This document shows, in pieces, positions 24,507-36,021 of a DNA stretch of 64,000 nt. This DNA is from Cycas panzhihuaensis (taxonomy: Eukaryota; Cycadophyta). The stretch spans positions 169,391,741 to 169,455,740 of the forward strand of contig CM041465.1 of assembly GCA_023213395.1 (NCBI GenBank), written 5' to 3'. The notes beneath the pieces were generated by a model that had not been told where the DNA came from, did not search any database, and saw only the letters and a list, made by a program, of their open reading frames with translations. A program made the position numbers and the translations under genes. Position 1 is the first letter of the stretch. Each line of letters starts with the position of its first letter.

Positions 24507-26478
24507 CCAAAACCAAGAGTTGAATAGGGTTAGTTTGTTGCTATTAAGTTAACATGATAGGAGAAATTGATGTTAACCTAAAATAGAGAAATGAGTTAAT
24601 AAGGAAAGCATATTATACTTATAAATAGATCTATGAAAGGTGTTTATATCTATCTATCTATCTATCTATCTATATATATATATATATATATATACACACA
24701 AATTAGTACATATAAGTGATGCAATTTTCTAAATATGATCTCCTTTTTATATTCAAATTTTTGTATATGTGGCAAATAGTGGTAGAGGACATGGGTATTA
24801 ATTCAAATTTTTAAATCTCTCTAAGTTGAATCAATTTAAAGTTGGTGGGATTAAATTAGTGTTAAGATCATGAAAATTATGTAAAGGTGATTCTTAGCTC
24901 ATGTTCAAGGGTTAGTAATGAAATTCTAATATATTTGGTACTTAAGAGTGGAAAAAGTAGATATATAATATTATGGGTTTTATGTTCTAAAAAATAAAGG
25001 AATTATTAGAATAATTGATATTAAATTAGGAAGTTAATATTTTGGAGGAAAATTTAAAAATAGGCTAAGATGACTATAAACACCCATCTAATACTCAAGG
25101 ATAATCATCTCCATTTTAAATCTATACTTTGATAACTACTTTAGTATTATTTTGAAGGTCTCCTCACCTCAAAGAGGGCTACTATTATATTGCTTACATA
25201 GAGGAGGGCGTTAACAAGTGGCATTAAAACTTGGTTTGGCAAACTAAAGGGATTATCTAAGATCTATAATATTTAGGACATGGACAACCAAATTAAAGAA
25301 AAAAATTTGATGACAGATTTAATACAAAAAAAAATTGTGCTATAAATTTCAAGTGGTTATATTGTAGTCTTTGGAGAAGAATTACAAAATTTATAAGGAA
25401 TTCAAATTTGGTCTATTATTTGTTATTACTTATAAAGCCTAAAATTTGTTATTACAACTTCATATGACCATAAATTCTACTATAAACACTTAATTTAACT
25501 CAACTCTTTTTCGAATAAGTGTATCTTAAAGTCTACTTTCAACTAAAGTTAGTTTTAGTTCAACTAGATATTAGGATAAAAAGTTATCATCATTTTAATA
25601 ACAGGTACTACTATAGTTTCTGAAAACCTTAAATTTTAATCCACCTTAAATGAGCTATAATGTTTTCTATAGGTATCAGAATTTGATTTTATCTAAATTA
25701 TTAGAATCATTGTTCATAGGCCATTATTTTGATCTATTAGATGATGCATTTTGATGAGTAATTAAAGTAGAAGTTTTATTTTAAAATTGATCTTAATATT
25801 AAAGTTTTCTCATAGAAGAAGAAATAGATTGGAACTAATAACAGATATCATATAACAATTAACAAACTTAATACTAGAGCTATAATTAGGTACTTAAAAA
25901 CCCTCAAGAGAAGAATAATATAACACTACTCAAGAGCTTAATATAGTATCAAAACCATATTGGAATTATATGAGGAAGAAATAAAATCCATGGGTGGAAG
26001 AAATAAAAAGTATAAATGAAAAATATAAAAATGATGGATGCCGAGATCAAGAAAGTATTAGAAGTTCTCTAAACTAAGAATTGAAGAAACCACCATAAGG
26101 AGGATAATGAAGAAATAAGAAAGGATTATAATAAATACAAGAATGATGAACACAAGGGTCTAAAGCATAGAAGAAACAATCCATAAGGGATCTAATAGAG
26201 AATAAAGAACATGAAGGTCCACCTAAAACTATTTGACTCTTAAAAAAGTAAGGATGTTTATGGTTAGTTAATAGAAATAAATTTTATTTTTACCATCTGA
26301 CTAGGGTCAAAGTCAGAGAAAATTATATTTACATCATCATATTTAAGTAATAGTATCAATACCTTTAAGTAGAAAATATATTATAATGATTACATAATAT
26401 AATCATAGACTAGGGCAGGGAGGTTCGAGGTAGGAAGGGAAAGAATGTGAGGCTCTTAAAAGGTATTCATACATCTCG
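24507..26478. other. Anonymous AT-rich interval
   Basis: No recognisable gene. A (TATC)n/(TA)n microsatellite lies at 24646-24703. Near 25218-25230 TGGCATTAAAACT differs from the PBS consensus TGGTATCAGAGCT by transitions only, so a decayed LTR element may begin here. A purine-rich tract at 25970-26210 could be a gag remnant, but no motif supports that. Confidence 0.5.
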
Positions 26479-27101
26479 AGGATGCATGTACAAGGTTGAA
26501 AGGGAGAAAGCTAGATTAGGGGTAACATGTAAATAGATATAAAAGTAAATATATGTAAAGGGGGAAATAAGCTTGATAAATAGTTATTATAACTATCTAA
26601 GAGATTATTAATGTAAACATACATGTGAAAGGTAAGCATATATGAAAAGAAAATAAATAAAAGCTATTAACCAACTAATAGAATAAGGATAAAATCAATG
26701 CACTCTACTTAGAAAATACCTTGAGAGGGACTATATAAGACCCAATAAAGAGGCCCTAAGGATGTGAGGGTGTCAGCTTGATGCATGCATCATAAATATT
26801 GATGTGTCTATATGCTTGTTCCTAAAAACTATCCCTTCAAAGTGTGACTAGTCTAGCCTATTCTAAACTCTTAATAAACCTAAATATCAAACTTAATCTA
26901 GAAGGGGGAAAGGGACTAATTAGAATAAGAATCTTAAAGGAGTCAGGATCATATGTTTGATCTACTTGTGGATAATGATCATCATCATGTGGAAGGAGGA
27001 GAATGGTCACATGTCCTAACTACAAACCCATAGGGAAAATGGAATATAAGCCAAAAGGGGAACAAGATTATGGCTCCTACAAAGAACTCATATATCTTGT
27101 G
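26479..27101 (+). repeat. ~620-bp tandem repeat, unit 1
   Basis: Diverged direct homologue of 40044-40666. Shared blocks include GGATGxAxGTAxxAGG at the start, GGTAAGCATA, ACCAACTAATAGAATAA against ACTAACTAAAATAATAG, GAGAGGGACTA against TAGAGGGACTA, and TCTACTTGTGGATAA against TCTACTTATGGATAA. Copia-3 sits at the unit junction. The sequence just before unit 1 (CTTAAAAGGTATTCATACAT) resembles the end of unit 1 (CCTACAAAGAACTCATATAT), which hints at a preceding unit. Not recognised as a known element. Confidence 0.65.
27097..27101. other. TSD of copia-3, left copy (TTGTG)
   Basis: TTGTG here and TTGTG at 40039-40043, an exact 5-bp match flanking the element. Confidence 0.9.
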
Positions 27102-27669
27102 TGTTGAGAATACAAGGTCCCAACCCTTAAACCACTACCAAGATCTAAACTATTCTTGCAACTAGTTACAAAAATCAAAACTAAAGATTACATGCAAGTT
27201 CTTAAACCAGAGATAAAATAATAGACTGAACAAGAAAGCCAAGCACATAAATACACCCGATATAACATGGTAAAACCCTAGCAGTGTGCTAGGGAAACAT
27301 CCACACAGAAAAGGTATTGATCTTTATTATTATATAATAGAGAAAATATACATAATCATGTAGTAGAGTGTTCACAGTAACAACAACCTACTGCCCAACT
27401 GCTCACAGTACATTCAACACTATCAACATAATGAAAAATGCCCTAAACTAGGCTACATGAGAGGGTCATACAAGACACAAATCTGGACTCTAGAATCTAG
27501 GGTATTTTTATTGGATGACCCTGATTCTCTTTACAATTTAATATAGTTTCCAGTGGTAATTTTTTGGGTTGAGGGCTATTACCCTCAAACCCCCTCTTAG
27601 CAAGGGGAAACTGCACTACCAACATACCAAAATTTAAGCCTCTAACCATTGTTGTCACATTACCCAACA
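27102..27669 (-). repeat. copia-3 3' LTR (568 bp)
   Basis: In plus view TGTTGAGAATAC...TTACCCAACA, with TG...CA ends intact. Same length as its partner at 39471-40038. The adjoining PPT is at 27670-27681. Confidence 0.93.
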
Positions 27670-27681
27670 ATCTCCACCTTG
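27670..27681 (-). other. copia-3 polypurine tract
   Basis: On the minus strand it reads CAAGGTGGAGAT directly before TGTTGGGTAATG of the LTR, a classic plant copia PPT. Confidence 0.88.
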
Positions 27682-27721
27682 ACAACAATTTATCTGGTAC
27701 CTTTCCTGGACCCTTCATCAT

Positions 27722-28698
27722 CTTTTTTGTAAGCTAAGAGAAGTCAAACACTATTTAAACTTCTCTAATGGTACTAGTTTTGTGAACATATCAGCACAAT
27801 TCTATTTTGTATCAAACTTCTCAAGTGCCACTCCACCTTCTTCCATAACCTATCTAACAAAATGGTACTCAAGAGCAATATGCTTTGTTCTAATATGATA
27901 AGCTGGATTCTTGGCTAAGTAAATGGTACTTTGACTATTACAAAATACTTTTACCTTTTCCTATTTCCTTCCAAGCTCAACTAATAGACCCTGTAACTAG
28001 ATTACTTCTTTACAAGTATGTGCTACAGTAATATATTCAGCTTTTATAGTCGATAATATAATTGTGCTCTATAATTTTGACATCCAACTAACTGGACCAT
28101 TTGTTAGAGTGAATACATAACCTGAAGTAGACCTTCTCTTATCTAAATCTCCTACAAAGTCTGAATTAATATATCCACAAACCTGATTACTTATACCTCC
28201 AAAGGTGATGCAATGGTCAATTTTGCCTCTCAAATACTGAAGCACCCATTTCACAACTGCCCAATGTTACTTTCCTAGATTTGCCATAAATCTGCTAACT
28301 ACACTGACTACATATGAAATGTTAGGTGTTATACATACTATGGCATACATCAAACTTCCTACTGCACTGGCATAAGGCACACAAGATATATAATTCTTTT
28401 CTTATTCATTACTAGGACTCAAACTTGAAGAAATCTTGAAATGGGAAGCCAATGGGATATTCACTGGTTTCACATTTGTCATACCAAACTTAGTTAGCAC
28501 CTTCTCCACATATTTTTACTGTGATAACCATAGCTTAGCATTTTTCCTATCTCTGTGTATCTCCATACCTAAGATTTATTTTGCAGCTCCTAGATCCTTC
28601 ATATCAAAAGTCCTAGCTAATTGAGCCTTTAACTTATTGATTTCTTCCATGCTCTTGCTTGCAACCAGCATGTCATCAACATATAATACTAAGATAAT
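27722..28698 (-). pseudogene. copia-3 RT C-terminal part and RNase H
   Basis: Starts at the insertion point of copia-4 with the RT catalytic box YVDDMLVAS (about 28690-28655). It then reads KDLGAAK (stop for Tyr/Trp) ILGMEIHRDR, and RNase H at 28254-28069 (CGYINSDFVGDLDKRRSTSG, WMSK). It ends with a DMFTKLV motif near 27790. Several stops interrupt it, for example at 28069-28071. The first half of this RT is at 36448-37330. Confidence 0.88.
28694..28698. other. TSD of copia-4, left copy (ATAAT)
   Basis: ATAAT at 28694-28698 and at 36448-36452, an exact match. Counting the duplication once closes the copia-3 RT frame just upstream of its YVDDM box. Confidence 0.93.
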
Positions 28699-29124
28699 TG
28701 TTAGATTACATAATTTAAACTTATGTTTTAATGTTATTATTTGAGCCACATGTCTTAAAAATTATTTAAGTGATTCTAAAGTTATAAACTTATGTTTAAA
28801 GTTAATTGACTTGTGGATGGTCATTGAAATGTGGAACCGTATTCCAACGAACCTCTGTCCTATTTATTAGGTTCCTAGATTCATGGAACAAGTTCTAGGA
28901 ATCTAGGAGGTTTGTCCTTATGCCTGAAACTAGGCTATTTTAGAGGTTAGTTATTGTATTATTTTTAATTCATTTATTAATTCAATTTAGATTAGGAGGT
29001 GGTTTTTCTTTCCTAGAAGGGGTTTTCCACCTATCAATCCTGTGTACATGTGCATTGTCATTTGTTTGTATTTTTCCTTTTATACCTGTGATTTAATGAT
29101 TATGTGCATGTGCCTATTCCATCA
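28699..29124 (+). repeat. copia-4 5' LTR (426 bp)
   Basis: TGTTAGATTACATAATTTAA...TATTCCATCA, with TG...CA ends. Exactly the length of the 3' copy. Confidence 0.96.
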
Positions 29125-29136
29125 TGGTATTAGAGT
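29125..29136 (+). other. copia-4 primer-binding site
   Basis: TGGTATTAGAGT abuts the LTR. It differs from TGGTATCAGAGC by two C-to-T changes, so it is an initiator-Met site that has decayed. Confidence 0.9.
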
Positions 29137-29198
29137 TGTAAATGTTCCATTAATATCTTTACATAAAACATTTTATCCATATAAAATTCTATAATTTT

Positions 29199-29400
29199 TT
29201 TTTACATAAAAACTGCCATTAAGGTAGAGCCATTTTTTTTATACATCAGATTTTTACATAAAAACTGCCATTAAGGCAGAGCCATTTTTTTTATACATCA
29301 GATTTTTACATAAAAACAGCCATTAAGGTAGAGCCATTTTTTTATATACATCAGATTCTTATACAAAAACTGCCATCAAGGTAGAGCCATATGCCAGGTT
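29199..29400 (+). repeat. Four ~52-bp tandem repeats in the copia-4 leader
   Basis: The block GCCATTAAGGTAGAGCCAT recurs at 29215, 29267, 29319 and 29372, separated by T-runs and ATACATCAGATTTTTACATA. Only a few substitutions distinguish the units. Located soon after the PBS. Confidence 0.92.
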
Positions 29401-30689
29401 TGTCCCAGATCAATATATATCACTTCTTATAATACTCTTTTATCCAGTTCTCAGATTTAATATGTATTCCTGAGGCTGGAAGCCTTACTATCATCAACAA
29501 TTCATACTTTTTTGAACAAGAAAATTGAGGACCAATTACTCCATTTCCATCCTCACATACAAAACTCTATGGCATGTATCGTTCCAGTGAAACAAGGACA
29601 TTCTCAAAACAAAACTCCATTTATACAATAAAATTCTTCAATAGAATATGAGGGAATAGAGATGACTCATTAGCTAATCTCTTTAAGGGAGATTATAGCT
29701 CAAAAAGAGCCCTTGGGGTCCAAGACTCATCTGTCTTCTTTGCTTTACCTTTCTCCTCCTCACGGTTCACTTACAAACCCTCTCTTAAATGTCCAGATAA
29801 GGATAGGCACAAGAGATGTCACCCAACCAACACAGCAACCTGCCAGGTTGATTTTATCTCTAAGTCGTTTTCCTCCTTCCACAATCTCATTGTTATTCAA
29901 TCAATGTGATCTTGTCCTAGTCTGCACCTGCTACAACAAATAAGAAGTACTTGTTCATGGATCCATTTAATCAAACTCTACTCCAAACAAGAAGTTTCCG
30001 GCAGCTCTCTCCATAGTCGCGTAAGAAAATGGAGAGGAGAAGGTAGAAGAAGATTACTGTAAACACCTGAGGAGAAGACGCCAATGGCACCCATTGATAG
30101 ATTGAGTCATGTGGTACTAACAGAGGGCCAGCTGAAGGGTTTACCCCAGCAGAAAGAACTAGGAAGCACAAAGTAATGGCCACTTTTCGCACAGTTGAAG
30201 AGGAGACGCCCTCGTGGGAAGAAAACCTACAACCAGGCAAACAAAAGAAAAAGATAAAAAAAAGGGGATCATCATTGTGCTGCCTCTCAATCGATAGCCA
30301 CGATTCTTCTTGAATTGCCCTGCCTTCCTGTCTCTACGATGCCTTCGTTCTCTGTCGTCGCCTCCATCCTTACCTTAAAGATCTGCAGTGCAAAGAGAGT
30401 GAATGCCACTGCCATGATGGGGATTACCAGGTAAGGTTTCCTCGTCTTTACCCCCCCCCCTCCCCAAGACCCTAATCTTAATTCAAATCTAACTTTGTGT
30501 TTTAATACAAATAAAACTGTCAGGTCCAAACCTGATTATTATTTAGTTATATTTATTTTTTGATTAAATTAACCCCCCCTCCCTTAAACTTTATAAAATC
30601 TTTTATTCAAATGAATCATCACCCCCCTCCCCCCCCTTTTAACTTTATAATTTTTTTTAAATTATTGATTCAAATGAATCAACGTATTT

Positions 30690-30905
30690 AACTTAATACT
30701 TTGATTTAGATCAAAGTTTTTAAATTACATTTAGTAACTTAATACTTTGATTTAGATCAAAGTTTCTAAATTATATTTAGTGCTTCGATTTAAATTAATA
30801 CCCCCCTACCTTACAATGATTTAAATCATTTTGATCTTAATCAAAATAGATTTTAATCAAACTCTATTAATTTTATACTTTGATTCAAATCAAAGTTTCC
30901 CTTCC
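30690..30905 (+). repeat. Direct repeats carrying an ACTTTGAT/ATCAAAGT inverted repeat
   Basis: A ~46-bp unit containing ACTTTGATTTAGATCAAAGT occurs twice in tandem at about 30690-30780. The same palindromic core (ACTTTGATTCAAATCAAAGT) appears again near 30878. Each can fold as an 8-bp stem with a 4-base loop. Confidence 0.75.
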
Positions 30906-31714
30906 CTTAAACATTTTTTTTATTAAAACAAACCTTAAACATCTTTATAACACCTTTATTAAATAAATACCCCTCCTTCTTTAATTATTATCCTTTTTGA
31001 TTCTATTACATTCTCCCCTTTCCCCCCAAATATTTTATTAATATTTAAACAAAATCCCTCTCCCTTAATTTTTCTCCTTACAAGGTATTTATAATCTTTA
31101 ATTGCCTATTCTTAATATTTTAAAATTTAAATCAATATATCCTTCTTTAAGTTCTTTTTTTAAAAATTAAACCCCTTACATATAGATCTTGCAACTTAAG
31201 CCTAATTAACTTTAGGCTAAATTTATTTTTTAACATTATGTTTATCCAACTACTATTTAAGTAGTTTTTATAACTCTTTAAATATACACTTAATCTATAG
31301 ATTTGAATTATGCCATTTAATCTTTAAAATTACACATTTAAAAAAAAAAAAAAAGGGAAACTAAATACTTAATTGTAAAGTTTTTTTGTCAAGGAAAATT
31401 GTTTAATTTTTTTTCTAAAAAGGGAATTGTTATCTTTAAGGGGGATATTTTATTTTTCTAAAGGGGATTTTTTTTCTAAAGGGGATTTTTTTTTCTAAAA
31501 GAGGACTATTTTTTCAAAATAACTGCTTAAGAAATTGTTGTTTGTTTATTTCTGTTTAAAAACACATGATCTTTTTATCTTAAAATCAATCAATGCAAAT
31601 TAAGATGTCTTTGTGAAATAGATCTATTAACAAGATTAGTGTTTTTCATTAGGTAATTATTTTTTCAAGTCACCTTCATAATTTTTTAATCTTCAAATAC
31701 ACCTCAATACTCCC

Positions 31715-33160
31715 AATATGGCATTATGTCAGGGACAGTCACCTGCATTCCAATTCCAGTCTTAATCAGCTCAAACTATACCGACTGGAGGAATCGCATA
31801 TCCTATCAGCTCAAACAGCAAAAAGTATGGTGATATGTGACAGGTGAATTTAAAAAACCAAAAGCAGATGCTATTGAGAATCTTATGGTATATCTGATGA
31901 ACTCAGATGCCGCATTAGGCACCATATTAAATTCTCTCTCACTAGAAATCAGTCGGCAGTTTTGTAAAAAAGATGACTTAGCCACTGTATGGAAAACCTT
32001 GGAAGAAAAATACGACAAGGTTGATATACATCAAGTAGCTGTCTTAGAAGAACAATTGTATAATCTGACTTTTGATGACTTTACAAATGTTGAGGATTTT
32101 TAACAAAAATTCAATCAATCAATAAAGATCTAGATAATTGCATTAAATCTAAAAACAAAGAAGGCGATATAGAAAAAATAACTATGCATGTCAAAGATGA
32201 TGACACGCTCATACGTCTTGCAGTTAATAAATTACCAAAACATTTCAATCTTTACCAAGCTGCTAGACAACAAGCTGGCAATCTACCTATCACATTCAAT
32301 CAGCTGACAAATTGGTTGATTGAACATCAAATAATGTTAATCAGAACAGGTGCAATAAAAGATCATTCACATGCTTTATTTTCTAAAACTAAGCCACAAT
32401 TTAAAAATAGATAACAGAATAACAACTTTTATAATAACAATAAAAAATTCCAGAAACCTCATCGAGGTTCACCATTTAATTCTCACAATAATATTAAATA
32501 TTCTGGTCCAACTAAAAACCAGAATACTTCTAATCAATTCGTTTATGATAGAAACAATGCATCTTCTTCTCAGAACACTAGTTGTGCCTACTGTCATAAA
32601 AGAGGCCATACTATTGATATCTATAGAAGTAGAATAGCTTCGGAAGCATGGAAAGCTTCCAAAGGATTGTAAAATAAACTGCAATCCCATTCTTAATCCC
32701 ATTTCCATTCGAATTCATAATCACGACCACAAAATCGTCAATTTCATAATCGTTCCTTGGCAGCAACAACTTCTGCATTTGTTGCTCCTTCCAACCAACC
32801 ACCATAATGGATCCTTGACTCTGGTGCATCCCATCATATGACTGGACACCAGAAAAACTTAACCACCTATCAATCTGAAATGAACTCTAAAGAAGAGATT
32901 TCTTTCGGTAGTGGTAATCAACTCAAAGTTAAAGGATCTGGTGATGTTACCCTAAAGGATGGTTCAATTAAGGATATTTTTTATGTACCTGGTTTGTTAC
33001 CAAACCTACTCTCAGTATATCAAATTTGCTAGAAAGACCTTGTTGTCGAATTCTAGAAAAATAAATTTATCATTAAAGATCCATTACAAAAATTCAAACA
33101 TATTGCTTTAGGACCTATTGATCATAACACAGGTCTCTATAGTATGACTAGTTTTTAAAA
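31715..33160 (+). pseudogene. copia-4 gag and protease
   Basis: A possible start is the ATG near 31719 (MALCQGQ), with stops soon after. The gag UBN2-like body is open at 31837-32102 (SLEISRQFCKKDDLATVWKT, LEEKYDKVDIHQV) and 32184-32414 (DDTLIRLAVNKLPKHF). An Asn-rich linker leads to a zinc knuckle at 32584-32625 (CAYCHKRGHTIDIY), whose last Cys is Tyr. The protease active site is intact: WILDSGASHHMTG, with the catalytic Asp at 32817-32819. The protease domain continues to about 33030 (SGDVTLKDGSIKDIFYVPGL) and a stop. Frame changes separate the pieces. Confidence 0.9.
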
Positions 33161-33179
33161 TAATAAATCAAAATCATTT

Positions 33180-34162
33180 AGTGCCTTTGTTGCCAAATCT
33201 GACTAAGTCAACAAACTTTGGCATGCGAGATTTGGCCATACTAGCTATGGCAAATTGTAATATTTAATCAAGCATGAAATGGTCCGTGGTTTACCACCAT
33301 TAAACACTGTTTATGGTGTTTGTGAAGCCTGTGTGATAGGTAAACAACACATGGATCCATTTCCACACAAAACTCAATATCGAGCAACTGCTCCATTAGA
33401 ACTTATCCACTCTGATATATGTGAACCTTTTCATGTATCATCACACTCAGGATCTCATTATTTCGTTACATTCATTGATGATTACTCAAGAAAATGTTGG
33501 GTTTATATGCTCAAAACACGTAGTCAAGTGTTTGACATTTTTGTTGAATATAAAACGTTAGCAGAAAATCAATATAATTCAAGAATTAAAATATTCCGAT
33601 CTGATAATGTTAAGGAATATTTAAGTAGAAAATTTACCTCTTTCTGTAAATCACATGGAATTAAATTCCAATATTCAGTTGCATACACGCCTCAACAAAA
33701 TAGTGTTCTGAACGTAAAAACCGTACTCTTGTTGAAATGACTCGTTGCATGTTACATACAAAGAATCTTGATCTAAAACTATGGGCAGAAGCAATTAACT
33801 ACTCTAATTACTTATTAAATAGTTTACCCAGTAAAAGTTTACAAAACGTCACTCCAGAACAAAAATGGTCTAGAAGAAAACCATCTATCCAACACTTACA
33901 AATCTTCGGTAGTATCGCATGGGGACATATCCCTCACGAAAAACGTAAAAAGTTAGATAAAAAAAGTCAAAAATACATCTTCGTTGGCTACAGTGAAGAG
34001 AGTAAAGCCTATAGACTTTTAGATCTAGTCACGCATAACATTTCTATTTTGCGTGATGTAGTATTTGATGAAGAAGGTTCTACTTCAACATATACTTATG
34101 TAGAACTTCCTGTTGAAGATTTGTTAACCAACACTCATTTGGTTGACGATTCTAATAAATAA
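33180..34162 (+). pseudogene. copia-4 GAG-pre-integrase and integrase
   Basis: LWHARFGHTSYGKL near 33220 and CEACVIGKQH (33325-33350) make the HHCC zinc finger. First catalytic Asp in HSDIC (~33410), then FIDDYSRKCWVY, and the second Asp in RSDN (~33600), where the usual GGE reads VKE. A single-base deletion near 33707 throws the catalytic Glu out of frame; ERKNRTL follows in the new frame and the domain stays open from 33737 to 34159 (IFGSIAWGHIP, KSQKYIFVGYSEESKAYRL). Apart from that deletion and one early stop, this integrase is well preserved. Confidence 0.92.
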
Positions 34163-34365
34163 GTTGATTCAGATATTATAGATTCTTTATCGACTCAAGT
34201 CCAAAATTGGACCCTATCAAAACCCGCTGAAACAAATCCTTCTCTTCAAGCTAGCGTATCAAATTAACCTACAACCTCAAATTTAGTTACTCACAAGTAA
34301 CCAGTTTGGGCAACCAAAATGCTTGCTGATGCTGGATCTAATGTAGGCAATCCCATTAATAATAG

Positions 34366-35935
34366 GTGCACACGTGCATAAAACTTCATGCAAATTTTGC
34401 CTTAATGACAAAAATAATAGAAAACAATGATCCCAAAATTTTTAAACAAGCCACCAATAATCCTGTATGGCAAGAGGCTATGCAGACTAAATTTGCTGCC
34501 TTAATTAAAAATTCTACCTGGGATCTTGTTCCTCTTCCACCTGAAAAAAATATAGTCGACTGTAAATAGGTTTATAGAACTAAATATAATTCAACAGGCG
34601 TAGTAGAAAAATATAAAGCTTGCCTTGTTGCCAAAGGATTTTCCCAAATAGATGGCATTGACTATAATGAAACCTTTGATCCTATCACAAAGATGAATAC
34701 AATCAAGACAATCATTGCTCTTGCAACCAAATTTGGTTGGGAAATCTACCAAATGGATGTTAAGATTGCTTTCTTGAATGGTGATCTCAAAGAAGAGATC
34801 TACATGTCACAGCCACCTAGATTCATTGAAAATCCTAATTTAGTCTATAAACTTAAAAAATATATTTATAGTTTAAAACAAGCTCCTAGAGCTTGGTATA
34901 CCAAAGTCAATGATTACTTAATCCATATTGGATACACTAAATGTATTAGTGATCCAAATCTTTATTTTAAACGTGAAGATAAAAATCTTACCATTCTAAT
35001 TCTTTATGTTGATGACATTATTATTACTGGATCATCAATCCCTAATATTCATCATCTCAAATCAACTTTAATGAACAAATTTGAAATGATAGATTTAGGT
35101 ATGTTACATTACTTTTTAGGTTTACAAGTTTATCAAAATCAATTAAATATAACACTATCCCAACCTAAGTACATTCTCGATTTAATTCAGAGGTTTAACA
35201 TGGAAAATGCTAAACTTATATCCAATCCTTTACAATCAGGAGTTAAACTGTTTACTGATTGTTCAACTCTGTTATGTGATCCAACTCTCTATAGATAACT
35301 CATTGGTAGTCTAATTTATCTTACACACACCCACCCTAATATTTCTTATGCAGTTGCTTTATGCTCCAGATATATGCAACAACCACATGAATCTCATTGG
35401 AAAGTAGCCAAACGAATCTTACACTATCTAAAGAATACTGTGTTTTATGGTTTGACTTATAACTTTTGTAATAAACCATTAACATTAACTGGATATGCAG
35501 ATTTTGATTGGGCAGGTGATTCAAATGATCGTAAATCTACTTCTGGTTATGTATTTTTTATTAATTCCTCACCTATTACTTGGTCAAGCAAAAAAATACA
35601 GGCACTGGTGTTATTAACAACTGAAGCTGAATATCGAGTATTAGTCAAAGTTGGTAAAGAAGCACTTTGGCTAAAATCACTACTAAATGAAATTAGTCTG
35701 ACTGTAAACTCTTCAATTGAAATTAAAGTTGATAATCAAGGTGCAATTGCTGTTACTACTAATCCTGTTTCTCATTCTAGAACTAAACATATTGAATTAC
35801 ATCAACATTTTATTTGTAATTTAATTACTGATAATCTTGTTTATTTGTTTTATTATCTAACAGATTTATAGATTGCTGATATTCTTATGAAGTCATTAAC
35901 TGAACCAAAGTTTCTATATCTCAGAGATTTATTGT
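34366..35935 (+). pseudogene. copia-4 reverse transcriptase and RNase H
   Basis: RT begins with WQEAMQTKFAALIKNSTWDL (34468-34530), with a TAG for Trp at 34567-34569. It is then open for 201 codons at 34693-35298: MDVKIAFLNGDLKEEIYM, SLKQAPRAWY, and an intact catalytic YVDD at 35005-35016, then MIDLGMLHYFLGLQV. After another stop at 35296, RNase H is open at 35374-35868 with its acidic residues (GYADFDWAGD, TTEAEYR, KVDNQGAI). A truncated end (DILMKSL) lies near 35878-35900. The best preserved RT of the window. Confidence 0.94.
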
Positions 35936-35955
35936 AGATAAAAGAAGTCTCTATC

Positions 35956-35964
35956 AAAGGGGGA
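35956..35964 (+). other. Extra polypurine tract upstream of the copia-4 3' LTR
   Basis: AAAGGGGGA, identical to the core of the LTR-adjacent PPT but 58 bases upstream. It could serve as a second plus-strand primer or be a short duplication. Confidence 0.6.
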
Positions 35965-36009
35965 TCATCATAATGAAGATCTTCTTTTCTCTCCAGTACA
36001 AAAGTTTAC

Positions 36010-36021
36010 ATTAAAGGGGGA
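36010..36021 (+). other. copia-4 polypurine tract
   Basis: ATTAAAGGGGGA abuts the 3' LTR, which starts TGCTAGATTA. Confidence 0.92.

Larger units (their letters stand above)
29137..31714 (+). other. copia-4 leader, ~2.6 kb, with a GC-richer segment of unknown origin
   Basis: No retroelement motif. 29199-29400 holds 52-bp tandem repeats. 29690-30420 is clearly GC-richer than its surroundings and has short open stretches on both strands, for example 30529-30287 minus (MAVAFTLFALQIFK within it), none recognised. Splice-like AAG|GTAAGG and pyrimidine-rich ...GTTGTAG sites occur on the minus strand, so a captured gene fragment is possible. 30448-31030 has repeated C-tracts. 31440-31510 repeats CTAAAGGGGATTTTTTTT. 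Confidence 0.6.

Noticed and set aside
29199-29400. Regular repeats considered as a CRISPR array
   Set aside because: Units are directly tandem with near-identical spacers and T-runs, lie inside a plant retrotransposon leader, and have no cas genes nearby.
30448-30645. C-rich tracts as a G-quadruplex regulatory element on the minus strand
   Set aside because: The runs are compatible with such folding, but they occur among many simple C- and T-tracts in this leader, and nothing shows function.
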